The notes: generated by a model not told the origin, from the sequence alone. Shown: positions 1 to 8,702, counted from the first letter of the stretch. The stretch: DNA of 41,768 bases from an uncultured Elusimicrobia bacterium (GCA_903873295.1 CAIQNV010000118.1:1-41768), one strand, 5' to 3'. Translations and numbers: made by a program.

Positions 1-139
1 TCAACAACAAAATCCGGGTAATCCAGCGGCGCAGCTACGGACTGCATGATGAGAAGTATTTGCGGTTAAAAGTCCTCACCTGCACCCTGAAACCGATATG
101 AAATCATGTCAGATTACCCACACGATAGGGAGAAGAGCC
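1..139 (+). mobile_element. Right end of an ISL3-family insertion sequence (partial)
   Basis: The window opens inside the 3' end of a transposase frame (3-101). About 38 bp after its stop lies a probable terminal inverted repeat, which read from the outside starts GGCTCTTCTCCCTATCG and ends the element at 139. The next eight bases, TAAATTAT (140-147), are AT-rich, as expected for the 8-bp target duplication typical of ISL3 elements. The left half and the other copy of the target repeat lie outside the window, so the boundary is inferred from one end only. Confidence 0.6.
3..101 (+). CDS. Transposase C-terminus, ISL3 (IS204/IS1001/IS1096/IS1165) type, partial
   Basis: Frame 3 is open from the window edge to TGA at 99-101 and encodes 32 residues containing NNKIRVIQRRSYGLHDEKYL followed by RLKVL. 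The NNKIK-x-IKRRAYG-x-RD-x-x-Y-x-RLK pattern is the C-terminal signature I associate with DDE transposases of the ISL3 family, just after the catalytic glutamate. The start and the catalytic D and E residues lie upstream of the window. Whether the full transposase is intact cannot be judged. The following ATG at 106 lies inside the IS terminus and is not a gene start. Confidence 0.65.
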   Translation, partial: NNKIRVIQRRSYGLHDEKYLRLKVLTCTLKPI

Positions 140-267
140 TAAATTATATTATAAAAACGGCCCCCGCGGCCGATAAAAAAATTCAGACCAAAGACCTAAG
201 CCCCTATAGGAACATTGCCCCGCATAAAAAGGGTCTTTGGAACCTCGCAAAGCCGCGCCGCAGCGGT

Positions 268-273
268 TATAAT
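268..273 (+). promoter_or_regulatory. -10 box TATAAT of a probable leaderless promoter
   Basis: A consensus TATAAT ends 6 nt before the ATG at 280, so transcription should begin at or next to the start codon. A weak -35 candidate, TCGCAA (247-252 region), precedes it by about 17 nt. No Shine-Dalgarno sequence is present. Confidence 0.5.
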
Positions 274-279
274 TTAGCT

Positions 280-1398
280 ATGAGCTCAAAGAACATTTTC
301 TTTTCAATATTTATCTTCCTCCCTTCAGCCGCGGCGGCGCAAAACACGGCGGGCTTCGCGGAGCTTGAAAATTTGAGCGCCCCGCAGATAAAACAGCTCG
401 CCCTCCCCGGCCCGGAACTTCCCGCCGATAAAAAGTGGGGCGTTTCTTACGCTCTCAAGGGCGTGCTGACCATAGAAGAAGGCCGGGTATTGCTGAATAC
501 CCCCGACGGGCGCCTCTTCACCCTGGAGCTGCCCCCGGATAAAGCGGAAAAATTTAACGGCAGGACCGTCAGGGTAGAAGCTCTGGCGCGCCAGGCCGAC
601 GATCTTTCTGTTCTTAAAGTGGAAACCATCGCGGAATACACCCCCGGGGCCGGGGAAGTGGTACCTCCTCCTTACCAGCCCCGCCGCCGCCAGGCTAAAT
701 TGATTTCGGACAAAGGCGGCGAGCTGGTAATGGCCAATGTCCGTGCCCAGAGCGGCGAAAAGCCCTCGGCCGACAGCTTCAACTGGACCACGGCCTCCAT
801 GCGGCCCGAGCTGATAAAAAATATTTATCTGGTCAAGAAACCTTTCGCGCCGGAAATCGTAGCCGCGCATTCTTTCTTCCTGTTCACTTTCGAGCGGGGC
901 GGCCTGCGGGACGGCCGCGGCAGCGAACCTGCCGGCCTGGTCCTGAGCATAGAGGGCCGCACGCGCGTGGGGCAGAGCTTCTCCCCTCTCACCGGGCTCA
1001 GGAACGCGTTCGGGATAATCTGGCAGCTCTCCACCTGGGAGGAGTACGCGGCCGGCACGGTGTACCTTGAGAAGGGCCATCTGGTTCCGTACCCCCTCCT
1101 GCTTTCCCCTGACCAGAAGATACGGCTGCTGCGCGAGTCGATGACGCTCGCCGCCGTAGACCGCGAGGGAGAATTTTATCACACCGTGACCAACAACTGC
1201 ACGAACAACCTGCTGCTGCTGCTGAATCGGGTGCTGCCTGAGGACCGCCGCATAAAGATGTGGACCATCCCCTACCTGGTTTACAATGTGCGCGCCACCA
1301 TGCCGCTGATGGTGATAAAGAACCTGCAGGAGAAAGGCCTGCTGGGAGAGGAATTTATAGACATCAACGCGGCCACGCTTGCCACGCGCCTGCCGTAG
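280..1398 (+). CDS. Exported DUF4105 (Lnb N-terminal periplasmic domain) protein
   Basis: The ATG at 280 gives 372 residues beginning with a signal peptide (MSSKNIFFSIFIFLPSAAAA, cleavage probably after AAA-Q). The frame is open back to about 106, but that part overlaps the IS terminus and the promoter, so 280 is preferred. The C-terminal half carries AHSFFLFTF (His197) and TNNCTNNLL (Cys307). A His followed by an N-x-C-T motif is the conserved pattern of DUF4105/Lnb-type periplasmic proteins, a papain-like fold found in outer-membrane or lipoprotein processing contexts. The N-terminal part (residues 60-130) looks like a small beta domain. The substrate is unknown. A terminator follows directly at 1414, so this is a single-gene unit. 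Confidence 0.65.
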   Translation: MSSKNIFFSIFIFLPSAAAAQNTAGFAELENLSAPQIKQLALPGPELPADKKWGVSYALKGVLTIEEGRVLLNTPDGRLFTLELPPDKAEKFNGRTVRVEALARQADDLSVLKVETIAEYTPGAGEVVPPPYQPRRRQAKLISDKGGELVMANVRAQSGEKPSADSFNWTTASMRPELIKNIYLVKKPFAPEIVAAHSFFLFTFERGGLRDGRGSEPAGLVLSIEGRTRVGQSFSPLTGLRNAFGIIWQLSTWEEYAAGTVYLEKGHLVPYPLLLSPDQKIRLLRESMTLAAVDREGEFYHTVTNNCTNNLLLLLNRVLPEDRRIKMWTIPYLVYNVRATMPLMVIKNLQEKGLLGEEFIDINAATLATRLP

Positions 1399-1413
1399 CC
1401 GGCGCCGCCTCCG

Positions 1414-1442
1414 AAAAAAAGCCGGGACTTCCCGGCTTTTTT
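1414..1442 (+). terminator. Rho-independent terminator
   Basis: An A-run, GCCGGGA, a very short loop, TCCCGGC and a T-run (AAAAAAA before, TTTTTT after) begin 16 nt after the DUF4105 stop codon. Confidence 0.85.
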
Positions 1443-1513
1443 ATTGTGCGCTTTTTCCGGCAAAACACCCGGAAGCCGGGGCCCCGCATTAGAAGCCGCG
1501 GGTTTCCAAAGAG

Positions 1514-1519
1514 TATAAT
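1514..1519 (+). promoter_or_regulatory. -10 box TATAAT of the NagX-like gene
   Basis: TATAAT stands 38 nt before the ATG at 1558. A Shine-Dalgarno sequence (GGGAGAA) lies between them. The -35 region is weak (TTAGAA near 1489). Confidence 0.4.
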
Positions 1520-1557
1520 ACTATGCAGGGCCGCCGCACAGGCCCGGGAGAACCATA

Positions 1558-2682
1558 ATGGAAAACACCGCGAACGCGCCGCAGAAATCCCGTCTTCTTT
1601 CCCTGGACGTATTCAGGGGCATAACCATAGCCGGCATGATAATAGTTAACACGCCCGGCAACCAGGAGGCCTACCGGCAGCTGGACCACGCCGAATGGAA
1701 CGGCTGCACCATGACGGACCTGGTTTTCCCCTTCTTCCTTTTTATCGTCGGCGTCTCCCTGGTCTTCTCGCTTTCCAAACGCCTCGAACGCGACGGCGGC
1801 AAAGGGCTGGCTCCGCAGATCTTTAAGCGCACGCTCATCCTTTACGCCTTCGGGATGATACTCAACGCCATCCCCAATTACCACCCCTCCACCATCCGCA
1901 TCCTCGGCGTGCTGCAGCGCATAGCGCTCTGTTACTGCCTGGCTTCTTTTATTTTTATAAAGACCACGCTGCGCACTCAGCTCGTGATAGCCGTCAGCGC
2001 TCTCCTCGGCTACTGGCTGATCATGACGCAGCTGCCGGTGCCCGGCTACGGCGCCGGCATCCTCACCAAGGAAGGCAGCTTAGCGTCCTGGCTGGACCGC
2101 CTGGTACTGGGCTCCCACACCTACCGCCAGGGGCCCTATGACCCGGAAGGCATACTAAGCACGCTCCCGTCTTTGGTCACCACGCTGCTCGGCATCTTCA
2201 CCGGCCTGTGGCTGAGGACGCAAAACCCGGAAAACCGCCGGGTTGCCGGCCTGCTCGCGGGCGGCGCGGTCCTCGCCCTGGCGGGTTGGCTGTGGGGGCT
2301 CTCCTTCCCTCTTAACAAGGCCCTTTGGACCAGCTCCTATGTCCTTTATACCGGCGGACTCGCGCTCTGGCTGCTGGCGCTCTGCTACTGGCTCATTGAG
2401 ATGAAAGGGATAAAAGCCTGGGGGAAACCGTTCGAGATCTTCGGCATAAACGCCATAGCCGCCTACATGCTGCCGATATTCCTGCTCAAGTTCCTGGTGC
2501 TCTACAAGCTGCCCGTGCCCGGCGGCGAGCCGCTGCAGCTCAGGATATTTATCTGCGACCATGTTTTCGGAACCTGGCTTTCGCCCCTGAACGCCTCGGC
2601 CGCTTTCGCTTTCTCCTACATGGGGCTGTGGCTGGCTTTCTTCTGGCTCCTCTACCGGAAGAACGTCTTCATAAAAATATAG
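1558..2682 (+). CDS. NagX-like membrane acyltransferase (DUF5009/HGSNAT family)
   Basis: 374 residues, almost wholly hydrophobic, with about ten membrane helices. It begins with RLLSLDVFRGITIAGMIIVN, the hallmark of the heparan-alpha-glucosaminide N-acetyltransferase/NagX group, followed by TMTDLVFPFFLFIVGVSL, where the aspartate-phenylalanine-proline segment is conserved. The length matches bacterial members (about 370). Members are thought to move an acetyl group across the inner membrane onto an amino sugar, but the substrate here is not shown. The start has an upstream GGGAGAA at good spacing. The next gene begins 40 nt downstream on the same strand, so the two may be cotranscribed. Note the family is often misnamed as DUF5009. 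Confidence 0.8.
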   Translation: MENTANAPQKSRLLSLDVFRGITIAGMIIVNTPGNQEAYRQLDHAEWNGCTMTDLVFPFFLFIVGVSLVFSLSKRLERDGGKGLAPQIFKRTLILYAFGMILNAIPNYHPSTIRILGVLQRIALCYCLASFIFIKTTLRTQLVIAVSALLGYWLIMTQLPVPGYGAGILTKEGSLASWLDRLVLGSHTYRQGPYDPEGILSTLPSLVTTLLGIFTGLWLRTQNPENRRVAGLLAGGAVLALAGWLWGLSFPLNKALWTSSYVLYTGGLALWLLALCYWLIEMKGIKAWGKPFEIFGINAIAAYMLPIFLLKFLVLYKLPVPGGEPLQLRIFICDHVFGTWLSPLNASAAFAFSYMGLWLAFFWLLYRKNVFIKI

Positions 2683-2722
2683 GCGGCAGGGACTTTTAAA
2701 TACCGGGGCCCGAAACGGATAA

Positions 2723-4018
2723 ATGAGCGAGAAGATCACTACCACGGGGAATGACGGCGCCGGGATAATCGTGCTCGGAGGAGGGCCCGCCGGCATTATG
2801 GCGGCCGGCCGCGCCGGGGAGCTGGGGGCGAAAACCACGCTGATCGAAAAAAATCCGCGCCTGGGACTAAAGCTGCTGCTTACCGGCGGCGGCAGGTGCA
2901 ATGTAACCAACAGCGCCGGAGTAAAAGGCTTTATCGCGGCCTTCGGGAAGAACGGCAAATTCCTGTACAGGGCGCTGAGCGTATTCTCGAGCCGGAGCCT
3001 GACCGGCTTTTTAAATTCCCACGGAGTGCCCACCCGCGCGGACCCCGACGGCAAGATCTTCCCGGCCGATGATAAGGCGGAAAGCGTCCTGGGCGCGCTG
3101 AGCGGCTACTTAAGACACGGCAAAATCAGGGTCGCCTGCGGCCTGGGAGCCGCGGGCATTCTGCTGAAGGACGGCCCGGAAGTCGAAGGCGTTAAACTTT
3201 CGGACGGCTCCGTCCTCCCCGGTAAAAGAATAATTATCGCCACCGGCGGAATGTCTTATCCCGGAACTGGTTCCACGGGCGACGGCTACGCCTGGGCAAA
3301 GCAGTGCGGGCACACCATCGTGCCTCTCCGCCCGGGGCTGACGGCCCTCGAGTCCGACGAGCCCTTCATAAAGGATCTGCAGGGCCTTACGCTTCAGAAC
3401 ATCACGATCGCGATCTTAGTCAACGGCAGGAAAGCGGCGGCGGAACAAGGCGATCTGTTGTTCACTCATTTCGGCGTCTCGGGCCCGAAGCTCCTTGTCA
3501 TGAGCGGGACCGCCGTGGACGCGCTAAAGCCCGGCAATACGGTCGAACTTTCGTTAAATCTGAAGCCGGAACTGCCGCCGGGCGAATTGACCGGAGCTAT
3601 CCAGAATTTTTTTTCCGCTAACGGCGCGAAGCAGTTCTCGAGCTATCTCAAGGAGGTTTTACCCGCCTCGCTCGCCCCCGTCTTCGAGCGCCGCTGCGGC
3701 ATCGACCACGCCAGGCAGTGCGCTTCCATCACCGGTGCGGAGCGCAGAAGAATAGCGGACCTCTTCGGAGATTTTAGGCTGCATTTAACCCGGCCGCGCC
3801 CCCTGAGGGAGGCTACGGTCACGCGCGGGGGCGTAAGCTTGGCCGAAATAAACCCGCTGACGATGGAGTCGCGCCTGGTGCGCGGACTTTATTTTTGCGG
3901 CGAGGTGCTGGACCTGGACGGGATCACCGGCGGCTATAATCTGCAGGAAGCGTTTTCCACCGGCTACCTGGCCGGCCAGTCGGCGGCCGCGGAGCGGGGA
4001 CCGGACGCCAGCCCGTAA
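2723..4018 (+). CDS. BaiN/HI0933-type NAD(P)/FAD-dependent oxidoreductase
   Basis: 431 residues, the usual length of the HI0933-like (YhiN/BaiN) flavoprotein family. A dinucleotide-binding motif GGGPAG stands at residues 19-24, followed by the family-specific LLLTGGGRCNVTNS (about 51-64) and, near the end, LYFCGEVLDLDGITGGYNLQ, which places the FAD. These are soluble flavoproteins related to bile-acid dehydroxylation enzyme BaiN, and for most members the substrate is unknown. The last 95 bp overlap tail to tail with the TPR gene on the other strand (3924-4018). Both frames look coding up to the overlap. Confidence 0.85.
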   Translation: MSEKITTTGNDGAGIIVLGGGPAGIMAAGRAGELGAKTTLIEKNPRLGLKLLLTGGGRCNVTNSAGVKGFIAAFGKNGKFLYRALSVFSSRSLTGFLNSHGVPTRADPDGKIFPADDKAESVLGALSGYLRHGKIRVACGLGAAGILLKDGPEVEGVKLSDGSVLPGKRIIIATGGMSYPGTGSTGDGYAWAKQCGHTIVPLRPGLTALESDEPFIKDLQGLTLQNITIAILVNGRKAAAEQGDLLFTHFGVSGPKLLVMSGTAVDALKPGNTVELSLNLKPELPPGELTGAIQNFFSANGAKQFSSYLKEVLPASLAPVFERRCGIDHARQCASITGAERRRIADLFGDFRLHLTRPRPLREATVTRGGVSLAEINPLTMESRLVRGLYFCGEVLDLDGITGGYNLQEAFSTGYLAGQSAAAERGPDASP

Positions 4019-4700
4019 AAAGGTGCGCCAGGCTTATAAACTTATCGGTTTCCGGCAGGCGCGCATAAGCGGAGGAGAACGCATCCGCGTCGCCGCGCTC
4101 CGCGGCCATCAGCGCCAGGTTAGCCAGCGCCCAGGGGTGTGCCGGCATAATGCTCAGCGTCCGGACAAGGTCCTCCAGCGCCAACTTATTTTCTTTCCGG
4201 GCCCGCAGCAGTTCCGCCCGCCACACCCTGGCTTCCAGATCGTCCGGGTTAATTCTGACCGCGGTATTCAGGTCGCTGAGGGCCGGGCCGCAGCTTCCCA
4301 GTTTGAACAGAGCCGCGCCGCGCCAGCACCAGCCTAGCGCGTTGCCGGAAGCTATCGGCCGCCTGAGCTCTTCAACGGCTTCTTTATAGCGGCCCCTGAA
4401 CAACAGCAGCTGCCCGCGCCAGGCGCGGAAACCAGGAGAGAGGATAAGAGCCTGCTTGCCGGCCAGCAGTTTCAGCGCCGCTTCCCGTTTGCCGGCGCAG
4501 AACATGGTTTCCGCAAGCTTGCCGCAGGCCTGCTCCGAAGCCGGCCAGGCTGCCGCCGCCGCGCGGAAAACTTTTTCCGCTTTTTCAAACTCGAGCCGGT
4601 CCAGCAGGATTTCGGCGGCGGGGAGACGCAGGATGTCTCCTGCCGGAGAGATAGAACGGCGCAGCTCGAAGGCGGGGGCAAGGCCGGCCTTTTCCGCCAA
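3924..4700 (-). CDS. TPR-repeat protein, start uncertain
   Basis: 258 residues if the TTG at 4700 is used. About five tetratricopeptide-like helix pairs run from residue 30 to 215, for example ALSDLNTAVRINPDDLEARV and ALEDLVRTLSIMPAHPWALA. No ATG or GTG lies upstream in frame: the frame stays open only to a TGA at 4758-4760, and the extra residues (IEPELKGPAEELAAAHRFI) look like more TPR helix. There is no good Shine-Dalgarno sequence, so the start may be CTG, TTG or lost. It follows the LuxC-like gene by about 110-160 nt on the same strand and may be the last gene of that operon. The last 30 residues are Pro/Arg-rich and overlap the flavoprotein gene, so they may be non-conserved. Confidence 0.6.
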   Translation of the reverse strand: MAEKAGLAPAFELRRSISPAGDILRLPAAEILLDRLEFEKAEKVFRAAAAAWPASEQACGKLAETMFCAGKREAALKLLAGKQALILSPGFRAWRGQLLLFRGRYKEAVEELRRPIASGNALGWCWRGAALFKLGSCGPALSDLNTAVRINPDDLEARVWRAELLRARKENKLALEDLVRTLSIMPAHPWALANLALMAAERGDADAFSSAYARLPETDKFISLAHLFTGWRPVPAPRPPTGRPGSRWKTLPADYSRR

Positions 4701-4860
4701 TATGAACCGATGCGCCGCGGCCAGCTCTTCAGCCGGACCTTTCAGCTCAGGCTCTATTCAGAAATTAATTCCGCCGGATGTCGGCCCGGGCGGCGGACGG
4801 ACCGCATCGCTGCGTTTTATTCTTCCCAGGAGTTGTGCCCCCCGGACACCCGCGACCGGG

Positions 4861-7503
4861 CTATATTTTCACTCTTTTGTCTATGACCTTGCGGATCTTG
4901 CCGGTGCGCTGGATGCGCTCTATCGCGTTCGGCGGCAGCACCTCGATAAGCGGCTTGTCCAGCCACTTCAGCCGCACGCTCTCGCGCAGATCCTCGCAAT
5001 GCGCCTCTATCTCCCGCCACAGCAGGTCCGTCAGCTCGCCCGAGCGCGCCAGCGCCGCCGCGTCCTTCACCTCCACGCGGAGGGCCAAGGTGTCCTGATG
5101 CCCCTTCTTGCCTATAACCGCCTGGAAGTTAAAGCTCAGGTCCGGGACCTTGCCCAGCGCGTTCTGGATATCGTTCACGAACAGATGGGCCCCGCCGACA
5201 TGGATGCGGTCGTCGCAGCGCCCGAGGATCTCGAACATCGGCTCCTTCCTGCCGCAGGCGCAGGGCTTCATAAGCCACCGCCCCAGATCCCCCACCCGGT
5301 AGCGGATGACAGGCATATGCTTCTTTGAGAGACACGTCACCACCAGCTCCCCGACCCCGCCCTTTTTGACCGGGGCCATTGTGTCCTGGTCCACGAATTC
5401 GATGAACTGGCTGAAGGCGAACAGATGGTGCTGCCCCTTCACGCACGCCGGACACTGGAACCCCACCACGCCGGCGTCCGCCGTGGCGTAGCCAGCGGAG
5501 CGCACGTCCACGCCGGGGAACACGCCCTTGAAGAATTTCACCATCTCCTCGCCCACATATTCGCCGCCGTAAAAGATCTTCTTTACGCGGAGCTTGTGCT
5601 TCTCCGGGTTCGCCTTGACATACTCGGCCAGCTTCACCAGGAAAGAAGGAAGCCCTATCACGGCCGTAACTTTAAAATCCTCCAGGTAGCCGACTATATT
5701 TTCCAGCGGCAGATTGCTGCCCACCGGCACCGAAATGGCCTTGGTGTAGGCGATGGCCTTCTCCACCGACAGCCAGCTGGACCAGAGGTTCCCGGCGATG
5801 AACAAGTTCGCTATCGTATCGGTCTCATTCAGGCCGGCCGCCTCGTAGGTAAAGGCCAGCATCCGGCAGGTATGGTCGTATTCGTGCTGGTCGTAGAAAA
5901 TATATTTAGGCTGGCCCGTGGAGCCGCCGCTGGCGAAATAAATGCCGCGCTGCACTTTAGAGGTCAGCAGGTCCGCGCTGTCCGGCGGAGTGTTATCGAG
6001 CACGTGGTGCTTCTCAAGGAACGGCACCCTGGCGAAATCCTCGATGCTGACTATCCTCGGCACGCCTTTCAAATGGCGGCCGTAGAAAGGGCTGCGGCTT
6101 CTCGCGTGCTCCACCAGCTCGCTCAGCCGGTCCAGCTGCGAGGGCTTCTCTTCGATGGGGACCCAGTTCACCAGCGACATCATCGGGAAAATGCCGTCGT
6201 GGGGCGAGCCGTTGGCCTCCTCCAGCATCTTGCCGAGCTTGACCACGCGGGCTATGCCGACGGGCCCCAGCGTCTCCAGGACTTTTTTGCGCTCTATGGA
6301 GCCGCCCACGCCCACGGTCTGGATATAGCCGCGCATAGGCAGCAGCCTGTCCCGCACTTCCTCCAGGCTCTCCACGGTTTTAACGTAAAGCACGCGGTTA
6401 AGCGGCGAAACGCGGTAGACCGGGTCCTTCTCGTAAATTACGGTCCAGCTGGTCTCCGGCGCGGAACTTTCCCAGGAGGCCGCTCCCAGCGCCGCGTCCA
6501 CGCGGGCCAGCTGGCGGGCTTTGGTTATCTCCACCTGCTCGTCGGGAGACAGCCTCCCCGGCGGCAGCTCTTCAGCCAGGCGCGCGAAATGTTCTTTAGC
6601 CGCCTTAAGGAACTCCGCGGCCAGCGCCTTATGCCTTTTGGCCGGCGCTATAAAATAAAGGGTATGCAGCGACGAGCAGGCGGCCTGGTCCCACAGCGAG
6701 GCGTCGGTGGCCGCGCGCTGCGCCACGGCGTCCATGCCCTCGTTCTCCACGCAGCTTTCAAAAACCACGCCCACGCTGGTCTTGGGGCCGAACCCCTCCA
6801 CCCGCACGTCTATCGGGGCTATTTTGCGGTAGGCCTGCACCGCGTCGTAGCCGCCCCAGACAAGGACGCCGTTCACGTTCTTAAGCGCGGCTTCTTCCAG
6901 CTCCCGGCTGCCGCCTTTCCAGCTGAGCACGGCGGCTGACTTTGAAAGTATCCCTTTCGCATCCGCTTCCTGCAGCGCCTCCATAAAAATATTGGTGAAG
7001 CTTGAGCCGGAGGAGGAAAGCTTTACGATATTCACGTTCTTGGTAAGAAAGCCCGTCACCAGCGAGTCCAATATGCCGAGGAAGACATTGCCGGCCCCGA
7101 CGTGCAGCACCACGCCTTTGGGCAGGGCCCGCAGCAGTCCGTCGTAGCCGCGGCGCTCCACCGGAGCCTCCAGCGCGTAGGGCAGGAACAGCTCCATCGC
7201 CAGGCGCTTGTTCATGGCCTGCTTGTTCAGCAGCTCCGGTATTACGTCCAGGCTTTTGTCTATTACCGGCGCGGAAAAAGTAATGTGTTCTTTGAGGTGG
7301 GCCAGCGCCGCCTTGCGGTACTTGCCGCCTCTCTCGAACAGTTTCCCGGCCCTGGACAGGGTTTCGGTTATATACTCGCGCGGGGCGCCGCGCATAAGCG
7401 CCCGGGCGGCCTGCGCCTGCAGGCCTATCTTTTCCAGCTCGGCCGGGGTCCAGGAAGTCTTATTCAGAACTTTGCCGAATAAATAAGTGTTGTGGATTTT
7501 CAT
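4861..7503 (-). CDS. Fusion: LuxC-type acyl-CoA reductase plus PaaK-like adenylating domain
   Basis: 880 residues from the ATG at 7503, which overlaps the stop of the preceding gene as ATGA (translational coupling). Residues 1-455 match the LuxC long-chain acyl-CoA/acyl-protein reductase family: HVGAGNVFLG (134-143), a glycine-rich substrate/cofactor region, and WDQAACSSLHTLYF with the catalytic thiol at Cys276. Residues 470-880 match phenylacetate-CoA ligase (PaaK)-like adenylate-forming enzymes: FASGGSTGQPKY (523-534), RYRVGDLG (734-741), RTGKIRKV near the end, and two cysteine pairs (CPAC 684-687, CACG 748-751) as in zinc-holding PaaK relatives. An acid activated by the C-terminal or LuxE domain could be handed to Cys276 and reduced with NADPH to an aldehyde. 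This is inferred from families; no substrate is visible. No luciferase gene is nearby. Confidence 0.85.
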   Translation of the reverse strand: MKIHNTYLFGKVLNKTSWTPAELEKIGLQAQAARALMRGAPREYITETLSRAGKLFERGGKYRKAALAHLKEHITFSAPVIDKSLDVIPELLNKQAMNKRLAMELFLPYALEAPVERRGYDGLLRALPKGVVLHVGAGNVFLGILDSLVTGFLTKNVNIVKLSSSGSSFTNIFMEALQEADAKGILSKSAAVLSWKGGSRELEEAALKNVNGVLVWGGYDAVQAYRKIAPIDVRVEGFGPKTSVGVVFESCVENEGMDAVAQRAATDASLWDQAACSSLHTLYFIAPAKRHKALAAEFLKAAKEHFARLAEELPPGRLSPDEQVEITKARQLARVDAALGAASWESSAPETSWTVIYEKDPVYRVSPLNRVLYVKTVESLEEVRDRLLPMRGYIQTVGVGGSIERKKVLETLGPVGIARVVKLGKMLEEANGSPHDGIFPMMSLVNWVPIEEKPSQLDRLSELVEHARSRSPFYGRHLKGVPRIVSIEDFARVPFLEKHHVLDNTPPDSADLLTSKVQRGIYFASGGSTGQPKYIFYDQHEYDHTCRMLAFTYEAAGLNETDTIANLFIAGNLWSSWLSVEKAIAYTKAISVPVGSNLPLENIVGYLEDFKVTAVIGLPSFLVKLAEYVKANPEKHKLRVKKIFYGGEYVGEEMVKFFKGVFPGVDVRSAGYATADAGVVGFQCPACVKGQHHLFAFSQFIEFVDQDTMAPVKKGGVGELVVTCLSKKHMPVIRYRVGDLGRWLMKPCACGRKEPMFEILGRCDDRIHVGGAHLFVNDIQNALGKVPDLSFNFQAVIGKKGHQDTLALRVEVKDAAALARSGELTDLLWREIEAHCEDLRESVRLKWLDKPLIEVLPPNAIERIQRTGKIRKVIDKRVKI

Positions 7504-8669
7504 AGCATCGTGGCGGCGGAGATCGCGCACCCTTTTAATTTCGTCACGCCGGCGCGGCCCTTGATCTCGAGCACCGGGCCCGCCAGCCCGCAGGCGCACT
7601 TCGCGCGCAGCAGGCCGAAATCGGAGGACAGCACCGAGAGCGAAGGATAGCTGGTAAGGTACGGCGTAATGAACTGCAGCAGCCCCGGCTTGTCATAACC
7701 CAACGGTTCCAGCGTGCCCGGATGCCGGGCTATAATGCGGCCGTAGTTGGGGACATGGAAGTTCCCCAGCCTGCAGTCCACATAGGGAACGCCGTGCTCT
7801 ACCATGCCGAACAGGTCCCTCACGTTCTCCGCCGGTATCCCCAGATTGTCCGCCAGGATCTTGCGGTAAACCTTTTTATTCATGGCCTCGTCGGCCAGCG
7901 TCTTCCAGCCGCCGCCGGTAACCACGCTGGAGCCCGGATTAAGCTTCGGATAGCGGCCAAAGCGCTTCTTGAATTCCCCGGTGAGCTTCAGCGCGAAAGC
8001 GGGGAAGCCCACCAGGCGGACCAGGCCGCCCGCGTCCTCGAACTTCTTCATGGCCAGCACCGCGCCGTCTATGTCGAAATAAAAATCGTTCTTCGCTTTG
8101 CTCCAGCGGAAGGTGTAAAAGATCTCCCCCTTCTTCGTAAAGCCGCTCAGCAGCTTGTCGGTCCAGGCGGTACCCAGATCTTTGGCCACCTCGGGATCGT
8201 AGGTGAAGCAGATATAGTCGTGTGCCCGCTCCAGGTCCGTCAGGCCCAGTCCCTCGAAAACCTTCCAGGCCATGCGCCTCACGCGCATCAGCGAGCCCTT
8301 ATCCAGCTGCATGCGGCTGCGCTGGCCGGAGGTTCCGCTCGATTTCAGTTCGAGGACTATCTTCGAATAGGGCAGGGTGGTGAGGTCGCGCTCTTTAAGG
8401 GCGGAGACAAAAAGAAAAGGTATTTTCTCTATATCCCTCTCCGTTTTCACCGAGTCGGGGATGAAGCCTTCGGCCCGGTAAAGCGCCTTCAGCACCGCGG
8501 CGCGCTTGGACTGAAAATCCAGCGCCGCGCGCATGGCGGCGCAGAAAACTTTAGAGGTTTTCGGGGAATACTCAAAGGCCGGCGTCTCGAACAGCGCGTC
8601 CACGGCGGCGCGGCTTTTCAGCGGCTTATAAAAAGGCGGAAGGCGGTCTTCAACTGAAAGGTCAGCCAC
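7500..8669 (-). CDS. LuxE-type acyl-protein synthetase
   Basis: 389 residues starting at GTG 8669 with AAGGAG six bases upstream. LELKSSGTSGQRSRMQLDKG (from about residue 107) is the nucleotide-binding signature of the LuxE family (Pfam acyl-protein synthetase, LuxE), a branch of adenylate-forming enzymes. The family length is about 370-380. In luminous bacteria LuxE activates a fatty acid as acyl-AMP, loads it on a cysteine close to its own C-terminus and passes it to LuxC. Here KLKGCAISAATML places Cys381 nine residues from the end, a good candidate for that cysteine, and a second pair (KCACG, 358 and 360) stands earlier. It is encoded 45 nt after the GNAT gene and overlaps the LuxC fusion by 4 nt, which supports a joint LuxE-LuxC complex. 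Confidence 0.85.
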   Translation of the reverse strand: MADLSVEDRLPPFYKPLKSRAAVDALFETPAFEYSPKTSKVFCAAMRAALDFQSKRAAVLKALYRAEGFIPDSVKTERDIEKIPFLFVSALKERDLTTLPYSKIVLELKSSGTSGQRSRMQLDKGSLMRVRRMAWKVFEGLGLTDLERAHDYICFTYDPEVAKDLGTAWTDKLLSGFTKKGEIFYTFRWSKAKNDFYFDIDGAVLAMKKFEDAGGLVRLVGFPAFALKLTGEFKKRFGRYPKLNPGSSVVTGGGWKTLADEAMNKKVYRKILADNLGIPAENVRDLFGMVEHGVPYVDCRLGNFHVPNYGRIIARHPGTLEPLGYDKPGLLQFITPYLTSYPSLSVLSSDFGLLRAKCACGLAGPVLEIKGRAGVTKLKGCAISAATML

Positions 8670-8702
8670 GATTTTCTCCTTACCTGCGTATCTGGCGACG
8701 AT

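Noticed and set aside
106..279. N-terminal extension of the DUF4105 protein from the ATG at 106
   Set aside because: It runs through the IS terminus and the -10 box, and the signal peptide only makes sense from 280.
2155..3054. A 299-codon open frame on the minus strand
   Set aside because: It covers parts of two well-supported genes on the plus strand and has no start signal or family match.
5425..6939. A 504-codon open frame on the plus strand
   Set aside because: It is antisense to the LuxC fusion, is rich in His/Arg/Gly as expected from the complement of GC-rich codons, and shows no recognisable motif.
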